A stretch of 64,000 bases of DNA, taken from Pichia kudriavzevii. Lineage: Eukaryota > Ascomycota > Pichiomycetes > Pichiales > Pichiaceae. The stretch covers positions 434,001 through 498,000 of the forward strand of contig NC_042510.1 in assembly GCF_003054445.1 (NCBI RefSeq). Direction: 5' to 3'. The position numbers and the translations under genes are program-made. Positions 56,943-64,000 of this stretch are shown piece after piece. Numbering within the stretch: position 1 is the first letter of the stretch; every line of letters begins with the position of its first letter. The notes under the pieces are model-generated. The model made no database searches. It worked only from the letters and a program-made list of their open reading frames with translations, and was not told the DNA's origin.

Positions 56943-59405
56943 ATGGCTGTCTCTGAGGAGAGCATTACAGAGGCAACGATGTTACTTGTTATACAGTTGA
57001 TTACCTCTTTGTTGACGTTGGCCACTGCGTCTCCTATATACAGGAGAGAAACACATTCGGCGAAAGTGGAGAAACCTGGTTTACTTCAACAGGAACTAGT
57101 GTATGGCCCAGATTTTATTGCTGTGGATGTCGGCATTGGTTCTAACAACCAATCGCTTTTACTAAAGTTGGATTTCAATACGGCAGACATTTGGGTCAAT
57201 TCTGACCTGAACGACTTTTGTTTGGCCTACTATTCAATACCCAATTTTGTCAATGGCACTGAAAATGCAGCTATGTGGAATTCTTTTAATGAGAATCTGA
57301 GAGGCAACTTCACTAATCAGATCAATGAATTCCATAACGAAAAGATCAATGCTTTGGAAACTATTGCACCAACGGCTACCTCGAAATTGAGCAGCCAGCT
57401 CAATAAAATCCAAACTGAATTTCAGTCTCTGCTTTCTGAACAACATGTCTCCGTGACCAAAGAGATTTCTAACTTCTTGGGTACCGCTTCTCTTCCAACA
57501 GATTCTGTCATTGAAACGTTCCTCTCGGGAGTTCATTCTGCTGCAGAAAACCTTGGTAAAGAGATTACGTCCAATGCATACAACTTTGAAAGAGAAGCCA
57601 CCTCAATGGGTGAGTTGCTTGGAGTGAAAGTCACTACTGTCAGCGACCATGTTTTGACGTTGGTCACTGGTCCTGCACAGGACTTTGCTTCTGAAGTTAC
57701 CAGTAAAGGTGGCGAGTTTGCAACTAAAGTCACCAGTGAAGGCGGCGAGTTTGCAACTAAAGTCACCAGTGAAGGTGGCGAGTTTGCAACTAAAGTCACC
57801 AGTGAAGGCGGCGAGTTTGCAACTAAAGTCACCAGTGAAGGTGGCGAGTTTGCAACTAAAGTCACCAGTGAAGGTGGCGAGTTTGCAACTAAAGTCACCA
57901 GTGAAGGCGGCGAGTTTGCAACTAAAGTCACCAGTGAAGGTGGCGAGTTTGCAACTAAAGTCACCAGTGAAGGTGGCGAGTTTGCAACCAAAGTCACCAG
58001 TGAATTCGGTGATGTCACTTCTGATGTCGTTAGCGGATGGAACAAGTTCACCACTGACATCACTAGTAAAGGCGGCGAATTTGCAACTAAAGTCACTTCA
58101 GGGTACGGTGATGTTACATCCAATGTCGTTAGTGGATGGGATAAATTTACCTCTAACTTTGTTGGGATTTTCAAAAAAGCTTCCCCAACGACAAGATCTT
58201 CTGTTGCTCACACCTCCACTTATAACTTCATTCCACAAGAAACTCAAATTTCAAATGGTAGCGTTATATTTGATAACAGCACTATTGGAATCGATGACTT
58301 TTTGTACCAGGTATCACATGACTGCTCCTTATTTGGTGTCTTCAATGATTCGTCCTCTAACTCATTCCAATCGAGTTCGGAGATCTTCTTTTCTAATGAC
58401 AGTTACGGTGCTTTCGGGCACTTGGGCAATGATACTATTCACATGGGTGGTGTGTCTGTCGACAATGTAACTTTTGGAGTTGCAGACTCGTCTCTTTCGA
58501 ACATTGGTATCGTTGGTGTCGGTAAGTCAAACAGAAATTCCTCTTTCAAGTCCTTCCCTGAGATTCTTGTTGACAGAGGTATTATAAACAAGGCGTTATA
58601 CTCTATCGATTTCAATTACCATGCGCCCTCCATATTATTTGGAGCCATCGATTACGCTAAATTTGGTGGAAATATTACGCTGCTTCCTCTACTTAACGAA
58701 ACAGAGGGTGCAATCGCTGTCACATTGTCAGGACTCGGTATTACATCATTTGACAATGAGACTGCTGAGTTTGTACAGGGTAAAGCACCAGCGATTCTTG
58801 ATCCAACTTCTAACTCGGTGCTTTTCCCTAGGGAGGTTTTGAGTTCATTTGTGTCTTCTCTAAACAAAACCTTTGATGTTAGCTATAACTCTAGCTTCGG
58901 TAGATATGTTTTGCACCGTGATGATGACGTCTATATTGACGACTACGCTCTCAACTTCGATTTCCAAGGATATAACTTCAGTGTTGATTTAGACAACTTT
59001 GTCATTCCAGTCTTGGAAGACGAGACTATCTTTATCAATGGTTCGACTCTTTCAAATGGAGCTAGTGCCAACTCTTCCTTTTATTTTTCCAAGTTTGATG
59101 AACCATATCCTGTTGATGACATTCCTGTTCATGTAAATAATGCCTCCTTCATTGACGAGAAAACTTTCATTTTGAACATTATAGAATCGGATGATGGCTC
59201 TGTAGTGTTAGGCTTAGACTTATTAGATTCTACAGTTCTTGTTATTGATTTGGAGTCATTGCAAGTTGGTTTCACCAGAAGTCACTCCTCAGATTCCCAG
59301 ATTGTTGTCATTGAAAATAAAATTCCTTTTTCAAGCAAAGCTCCGAAATATTCTGACTATTATGGATCAAACAACGTCACCTCTTTAACAGCTGTTCATG
59401 TTTAA
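56943..59405 (+). CDS. Pseudo-yapsin: secreted aspartic-protease fold with dead active site and 11-residue repeat loop
   Basis: 820 residues from the ATG at 56943; the in-frame ATG at 56979 starts a cleaner signal peptide (MLLVIQLITSLLTLATASP) and may be the true start. The pepsin fold is recognisable: PDFIAVDVGIGSNNQSLLLKLDFNTADIWV, GVFND, GIVGVGKSN, FPEILVDRGIINKALYSIDF, ILFGAIDYAKFGGNITLLPLL. Both catalytic Asp remain (Asp77, Asp620), but the first D-T-G-S-S is now D-F-N-T-A and the second D-T-G-T-T is D-P-T-S-N. Proteolysis is therefore very unlikely. The yapsin loop between two Cys (about 45 residues in yapsins A and C) is here Cys93 to Cys461, about 370 residues. It holds a helical segment and an array of 11-residue repeats (TKVTSEGGEFA). 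Many N-x-S/T sites are present. There is no GPI tail, so it is probably secreted. The frame is full length and intact, with ordinary codon use. Confidence 0.85.
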   Translation: MAVSEESITEATMLLVIQLITSLLTLATASPIYRRETHSAKVEKPGLLQQELVYGPDFIAVDVGIGSNNQSLLLKLDFNTADIWVNSDLNDFCLAYYSIPNFVNGTENAAMWNSFNENLRGNFTNQINEFHNEKINALETIAPTATSKLSSQLNKIQTEFQSLLSEQHVSVTKEISNFLGTASLPTDSVIETFLSGVHSAAENLGKEITSNAYNFEREATSMGELLGVKVTTVSDHVLTLVTGPAQDFASEVTSKGGEFATKVTSEGGEFATKVTSEGGEFATKVTSEGGEFATKVTSEGGEFATKVTSEGGEFATKVTSEGGEFATKVTSEGGEFATKVTSEGGEFATKVTSEFGDVTSDVVSGWNKFTTDITSKGGEFATKVTSGYGDVTSNVVSGWDKFTSNFVGIFKKASPTTRSSVAHTSTYNFIPQETQISNGSVIFDNSTIGIDDFLYQVSHDCSLFGVFNDSSSNSFQSSSEIFFSNDSYGAFGHLGNDTIHMGGVSVDNVTFGVADSSLSNIGIVGVGKSNRNSSFKSFPEILVDRGIINKALYSIDFNYHAPSILFGAIDYAKFGGNITLLPLLNETEGAIAVTLSGLGITSFDNETAEFVQGKAPAILDPTSNSVLFPREVLSSFVSSLNKTFDVSYNSSFGRYVLHRDDDVYIDDYALNFDFQGYNFSVDLDNFVIPVLEDETIFINGSTLSNGASANSSFYFSKFDEPYPVDDIPVHVNNASFIDEKTFILNIIESDDGSVVLGLDLLDSTVLVIDLESLQVGFTRSHSSDSQIVVIENKIPFSSKAPKYSDYYGSNNVTSLTAVHV
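57690..57986 (+). repeat. 33-bp coding tandem array (11-residue repeats) in pseudo-yapsin
   Basis: Eight near-identical 33-bp units (57723-57986), each encoding TKVTSEGGEFA, preceded by a variant unit SEVTSKGGEFA (57690-57722). The units differ mainly at one Gly codon (GGC or GGT), in the order C T C T T C T T. Degenerate 11-residue units continue on both sides: upstream REATSMGELLG, VKVTTVSDHVL and TLVTGPAQDFA; downstream a 22-residue double unit twice (about 57987-58160). Confidence 0.93.
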
Positions 59406-60820
59406 TGGGATTTTATTTTGGACTCAGTTTTACACGTTATTTTTTGAAACTCTTATACGTTGATTTTGAACGTATATCAGTTCACTTACTCTAAGATTTC
59501 TCCCGTTTCAATTTAGTGCTATGTATTTAATTTTATATTTATAAAAAAAATCACATAGTAGATGGTTTTCCTAATTAAACAAACTACTATTCGATATAGA
59601 CCATTTTTATTGTAAACTATAGCTCAAACTAATGAAGAGTTAATTGTCAGGATTGTGTTGTGTATCACTGTGAAAGCTTTGGTGTGTTCCCCCCCCCCCA
59701 TTCTATATGGAGAAAATGTATTATAGGTCTGCTATCAAATAATGTAATAATGAGTACACAACATGTAAGGAAAAGTCACTGTGGAATCTATCCGCATCCT
59801 TCTACAATATGAGGTTTGTTAGCCAGAAAATTTTGAGCTTAAAATTGTAAGTATAAAACTGTAAACCTGGCAGAGACACAGTAGTCCAAAATATGGTTTG
59901 ACAAATTAATCTGCCAGATGTCTTTTTTTAAGAGGAACTCTTGTGGATCCAAAGCATCTTCTGGGGGGAACTAAACAAATATCATTTCACCTCGTTGTAC
60001 TGGTTGGCTTTTCTATGAAGAGATTGTGGTAACTTATCATGGTGATCACAACTGATTCTGAGTATTCATTCTCCATAGCCAAGATTGATCTGACTGATTT
60101 ATGTCAAAGCTAGAGCCGTAGATGTGTATGTTGGAATTGAATCGTACATAGCCCAGTTTTAAATGCTAAATAGCCACGTTATTTAGTTGAAGACTACATT
60201 GTATATATAATCTTTGGCAGGCTAGTCGGTCACAAGTGAAGCTTCCCACTACTCAAAAGAGAATAGCCACCTCCAACCTATTGGGGTTATGTGAAATATT
60301 TTCACTGCCTACCCGACCATTTTTGAAACTGTTTGGTTACTTAATTCAACTACTATATCATTCTCATAGAAATATATTCCCAGTAGAGTGAATCGCAAAC
60401 CTAGTAACACCAATAGTTATTTTTGAAAATTTCCGCTGTTCTTGAGTTGTCGACTTGGAACGTTCTGATCTTTATATCAATGTTATCGATTATAGTTGTG
60501 ATAAAAACTTCAGTGGTAAATGCAAAATCAACCAAGAGGTCACATGCATGCTTCGTATTGACTACAGACATAACCAGTTCTGGTGCTTTATTTTCGTAAA
60601 CACCAGAGGCTAAGTGTAGAATAAAACCAGCTCATTCGATTGTTTCAATCATACCCACCACAAAAGCTTCGCTTTCGTAGTTCACAGGAGTAACTTGCCT
60701 TTGAACATCGTTTTTATATTCAATATGATTATGCTAAAATTAAGTGGGGAGTTTAAAGTTATTTACGTTACACCAGTTTGAAGATGGATTACCCGAATCA
60801 AAAGAGTTGTTACTCTTTTC
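59406..60820. other. Gene-poor region downstream of pseudo-yapsin
   Basis: About 1.4 kb with no supportable gene. AT-rich, with a C10 run at about 59690. The reverse strand nearer 60800 may hold further decayed material of the fossil element to its right, but I cannot support specific parts. Confidence 0.4.
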
Positions 60821-61534
60821 CTAGTTGAATTTCTGAGTAACAAATTTCTTACATCCTTTTGAAACCATATGTTTACCATTCCTGTAGTTCTTTTTCAACG
60901 TAGGTCGATGAGAGACATAATTCAAGTTACTTATACAGTCATCCGTATAATCCCTCTTGTGCAAATGTCTTTTATAGACATCCTGCGAAATCGTAAAAAC
61001 AGAAGCTAAACTTTTTGGCTTGGCTGCAATAATTTCTTCCCTCATTGTCTGCTCAATGCCACTAAGGTATCGAGCAATAGTAACTATCTCTACAGAATCA
61101 GGAAGAGTGAAAAACAGAAAAGCACTAAATTCCCTCTGATAACTTTTCATTGTTTGACCTGGCTTCAAGTGACACAAGAATTTGTCAACTTCAAATCCAA
61201 GGTATGGGTGACCTTTAGGAACAAAATCATCTTTGAATCAAGCTTCAAAGACCGACCAACTTAACTTCAGAAAATCTTCGTTCATTTTCATTTGCACCAG
61301 CAGCCATTCACAAGCCGCTTTTTTCAAACAACTGGCAGCCAATATAACCTTCTTATCCTCCGGCACTTCATAAACATCAAAGTATAATTTGATTTCCGCC
61401 AACCATTGGACTGCTTCAAATGCTCTTTCCATAAAGGACAAATCATAACCGTCCTCATCGATGAAGGAATTATGAAATTCGGGTAGTAGTCGACAATTTT
61501 CATCTGGATCAACCATAGTTAGATTTTGTTCCAT
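60821..61534 (-). mobile_element. Fossil gag fragment of a Ty3/Gypsy-like LTR retrotransposon
   Basis: Two reverse-strand pieces (61238-61534 and 60821-61177) show the character of a retrotransposon gag capsid region: an N-terminal piece with AVQWLAEIKLYFDVY and ASCLKKAACEWL-type helices, and a second with the LKPGQTMKSYQREFSAFL-type block followed by a basic end. This is the Retrotrans_gag pattern typical of Ty3/Gypsy elements. It is broken, with at least one or two interruptions within gag. No pol region or convincing LTR pair is recognisable. It looks old. It lies about 1.4 kb upstream of a tRNA-Lys gene, the sort of neighbourhood Ty3-like elements favour. Confidence 0.65.
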
Positions 61535-62895
61535 TTTTGGTGATTTGAGTTTGACAAAATTGAATTGCGTATTCTTATTCTGCTGCTACCGTATAAAATA
61601 CCAAGATTAAGATGACCTGATAGGAGCTCAAATTAGAATACTTGATGGTTTACTTTTTTGGATATAATCTATGGCTTAATCAATAATTACAGTAGTATCT
61701 ATAGCAACGAAAAGTAAAGTATGCTAGCGGATGTAATATATTGGCAAGTACTCGATAACTGTATAAGCGCACACGTAGATAACCGGCGTGGGTGAAGTTA
61801 ATAGTAGTGGTGGTAGTGGTGGTCGTAGTGGTCGTGATACTGGAGGTGGGGATACTGTTGGTGTTTACACTAGTAGTAGTGATAGATTTCTCTGTCTCTC
61901 TTTAACTTTCAATTATTAGTTATATAAATTGCAGCTTTTCCAAGTAACATGATGTTGTCTGTCTTTTATACATCACGGCCGCAAAGTGGAACCACGCTCA
62001 ATTGCTATTCTTCAAAAAAAACCTCCTGTTTTCACTATCTCACTGTGGACCCTCATTTTTACTTCGCCAATCGTTGTCACAACCTATTGATAAGCAATAG
62101 GTAATTTATGCCAAGCGCAGTGTACTCTGGTAAGATGGTTGATTAGAACATTAACCGAATAAACTACTAACATCCTCATTAATTACAAATATGCTGAACA
62201 AACGTAAATGGGTGAACAATAAGGTCTATGACGTTATTTTTTTCCAATTCATATAGTCATGTTCAAATTTGTTGTTCTTCAAAAGTGAGTTCCAACATGT
62301 GTAGCCTATTGAGTACAGAGCTGACACTCCTTTGATTATAAGGTCATCTCTCTTTTCATGGTCTACTTTTATACAATATTCTATCTAAGCTCATTCAGTA
62401 AGAGTTCAATCTGTAGCTTTAATATGAATCTCCAGCGTTTAATTGATACTTATAATAAATGTTGGCATGCTAGTCTACTTATCTAACTCTTTGTCCACTT
62501 ATTTAGTCAGGTTTACTCTTTTTGAGTAATTTTGTAAATGTTTGATTAGTTTTAAAAAAAACTATCAAAAAATAAGCCGCAGCTTTACAACGTCGTCATA
62601 TACTCAAAGGCCCCCTTTTATCAATGACACATTTAAAAAACCGCTCTTTTGAAATATTAGGAAACCGAATAAGAGACTACTCCTTCAATTCCTGAGTTAG
62701 TAATCAGAGAGAAGTTTTTAGAAAATTCAAAAGCCCGCAAATCGCTAATTTTGTACTAATATTATTATTGGCCGAAATAGATTCTTCTTCCCAGGTATTC
62801 CTACATAATGAGTGTTCAAAAAATCTGTAGATGTAAAAGTTGAACCAGAAAGCTCTAAAGTACGCTACACCCTCAACACCAAGAATTATGTAAAT
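61535..62895. other. Gene-poor region between fossil element and tRNA-Lys
   Basis: About 1.36 kb. A GTAGTGGTG-type triplet-rich stretch lies at about 61797-61890. A GCTACC-containing stretch near 61584 could be the remnant of a primer-binding site next to the gag fossil, but it is too short to be sure. A TACTAAC at about 62166 has no matching donor. No gene supported. Confidence 0.4.
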
Positions 62896-62987
62896 TCCCT
62901 GTTAGCTCAGTCGGTAGAGCGTTCGGCTTTTAAGAATTCTTTAAGAAGTCGACCGAAATGTCCAGGGTTCGAGCCCCTGATAGGGAG
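62896..62987 (+). tRNA. tK(UUU): tRNA-Lys(UUU) with a 19-nt intron
   Basis: Cloverleaf reads TCCCTGT / ATAGGGA acceptor, D arm TAGCTCAGTCGGTAGAGC, anticodon arm TTCGG...CCGAA with anticodon TTT at 62929-62931, and T arm CAGGG-TTCGAGC-CCCTG. The internal promoter B box GGTTCGAGCCC is intact. After A37 there are 19 extra bases (62933-62951), a canonical intron position. S. cerevisiae tRNA-Lys(UUU) also carries an intron here. The discriminator is G (62987), as in yeast. T-rich sequence follows at 62999, the Pol III terminator. Confidence 0.93.
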
Positions 62988-62998
62988 TATAACTTTAC

Positions 62999-63007
62999 TT
63001 TTTTTTA
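62999..63007 (+). terminator. Pol III T-run terminator of tRNA-Lys
   Basis: A run of T starting 12 bases after the tRNA end, as expected for RNA polymerase III termination. Confidence 0.7.
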
Positions 63008-63102
63008 ATTTTTTGGCACCTTAATGAAACACAAGGCTGCTGGGAAGATAGAATAATACTTAAAAGACAAGCTATAGAGGCGTATGTAAATAAAGATCCC
63101 AG

Positions 63103-63948
63103 CTACTCAATTTCGACGTCAGTTTCATCATGATCACAACCGCCTCTTGATAACTTGTCGTGAACAATTTTGAAAGTTCTAATTTTTCTAGAAACAGGTA
63201 TCTCTTTCTCTCCTTCCAATTTGGATTCAAGAAGATGTGAGGTGTTGGTTATATAGTGCAGTTTTTGGTTCAACGAATTCATTGCAGATTGATTCAGTGT
63301 CCCCAAAGCGTTTGTGTTTCTAGGGGTTGAAAAAGTACCAGTTGGTGGGGGTGAAACCTGTTGATTGTATATTTTGAAAGGGTTTATTGGAGTTAATGGC
63401 TTGGTTTTGATATTTTTTGTGATATTGAACGTTGTATTATCGTTGAAGAATTGGGTATCTATATTTACCTCGTTACTTTTATCACCAATATTAAAGTACT
63501 TAGGAGGCGTTACATGGGTGTTTATTGGGTATTTCACCTTAGTTGATGAATCTGGGATAAACGGAGAGGCAAGACCGGCACTCGATTGTAAATCTATATT
63601 TTTTATATCATCGTGCCTTGATGTAATCATGTATTCTGTTAAATCATGGTAACCAAACTCGTTGTCCGTGTTGTTCAGGGGATGTGGATACGGTGCCAGT
63701 TTAGTCTGTGGGTCTACCGCCATAGATAAGGGCGTTTCGCAATTGTTGGAGGATTTTGAACCATATTTTCTTTTTGGTGTTTCATTATGTGTCCTTGAAT
63801 AGTCAGAAGATGTTCCTAGGCTTTTCATATTGTTCTTTTTGTAGAAAACACTTGAATATTTCTTACCAGGTTTGATAACTCGCAAGCTTTTGATATTACT
63901 ATCATTTTCAGCATTGGCCAGTTGGAACATGTCATTTAATAAGCTCAT
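63103..63948 (-). CDS. Unknown Ser/Thr/Asn-rich protein, probably N-terminally incomplete
   Basis: 281 residues from the ATG at 63948-63946, but the frame is open without a stop to the window edge, so the true start may lie outside. No family recognised. The sequence is low in hydrophobics and rich in Ser, Thr, Asn and Lys, with several Thr/Ser-Pro sites (NETPKRKYGS, ASPFIPDSS, HVTPPKYFN, KPLTPINPF, QVSPPPTGTFSTP) that could be CDK or MAPK targets. A helix-prone segment (NSLNQKLHYITNTSHLLESKLEGEKEI) is near the C-terminus, which ends in acidic CDHDETDVEIE. It has no membrane segments. It looks like a disordered regulator or cytoskeletal or kinetochore-associated protein; that is inference only. 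Confidence 0.55.
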   Translation of the reverse strand: MSLLNDMFQLANAENDSNIKSLRVIKPGKKYSSVFYKKNNMKSLGTSSDYSRTHNETPKRKYGSKSSNNCETPLSMAVDPQTKLAPYPHPLNNTDNEFGYHDLTEYMITSRHDDIKNIDLQSSAGLASPFIPDSSTKVKYPINTHVTPPKYFNIGDKSNEVNIDTQFFNDNTTFNITKNIKTKPLTPINPFKIYNQQVSPPPTGTFSTPRNTNALGTLNQSAMNSLNQKLHYITNTSHLLESKLEGEKEIPVSRKIRTFKIVHDKLSRGGCDHDETDVEIE

Positions 63949-64000
63949 TTTCCTTTCACCAAAATGATTCCCTATATCGGTGGTTATGTTGCCTTGCCTA

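Noticed and set aside
57690-57986. Regular 33-bp units as a CRISPR array
   Set aside because: Units are head-to-tail without spacers, are in frame in a coding gene, and the host is a eukaryote.
57533-58174. Long reverse-strand frame of 213 codons (and a + frame at 57685-58470) through the repeat array
   Set aside because: A 33-bp array has a unit divisible by three, so any stop-free frame stays open across all copies. These are shadows of the pseudo-yapsin repeats.
62160-62172. TACTAAC as the branch site of another intron
   Set aside because: No GTATGT donor upstream within a plausible distance and no coding potential around it.

Overview
The window looks like nuclear DNA of a budding yeast (Saccharomycotina). 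Genes are almost all intronless and lie 0.1-1.5 kb apart, and each has a clear yeast counterpart. CTG falls at a position that is leucine in S. cerevisiae Lcb2 (codon 14153-14155, context RLGFIVYG), so the standard code fits and the CTG-Ser clade is unlikely. A fungal serine O-acetyltransferase (CysA type), a UapA-like purine permease and a JmjC protein without an obvious baker's-yeast partner place it outside Saccharomyces sensu stricto. A Pichiaceae yeast is my best guess, but I cannot verify the species.

Layout. 1-12.1 kb: PAM17 (cut by the edge), GPD, ALB1, RPE1, CCP1, RPL9, MRPS28 and a YDR061W-like soluble ABC ATPase. 12.8-15.5 kb: LCB2 and an ATG33/SCM4-family gene. 15.8-24.3 kb: three active-looking secreted aspartic proteases (yapsin family) surrounding RMD5 and RSA3. 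25.3-34 kb: BRO1, TRM44, NOP4, CHL4. 34.8-42.9 kb: an unknown gene, cysA, a JmjC protein, MOD5 and the purine permease. 44.3-56.2 kb: ELC1, VPS16, DML1, RRP14, GFA1 (a two-exon gene whose first exon is 5 nt) and an M1 aminopeptidase. 56.9-59.4 kb: a fourth yapsin-fold gene with both catalytic D-T/S-G motifs destroyed and a loop of about 370 residues built from 11-residue repeats. 59.4-63.1 kb: gene-poor DNA with fossil gag pieces of a Ty3/Gypsy-like element and an intron-bearing tRNA-Lys(UUU). The right edge holds an unknown Ser/Thr/Asn-rich protein whose frame stays open to the edge.

How the genes relate. Most are unlinked housekeeping functions: mitochondrial import and translation, ribosome assembly, tRNA modification, endosomal sorting and kinetochore. 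Two themes recur. One is cell surface and secretion: three yapsins, the pseudo-yapsin, GFA1 for chitin precursor, and LCB2 for the sphingolipids used in GPI anchors. The other is nutrient-responsive control visible in promoters: a UaY/Ppr1-type site beside a GATA site upstream of the purine permease, a TCACGTG box upstream of cysA, and an MCB/SCB cluster upstream of the third yapsin.

Most notable items: (1) the repeat-expanded pseudo-yapsin, (2) the GFA1 5-nt exon that splits the catalytic Cys codon, (3) the textbook-like purine-permease promoter site, and (4) the G1/S-type promoter of a yapsin.
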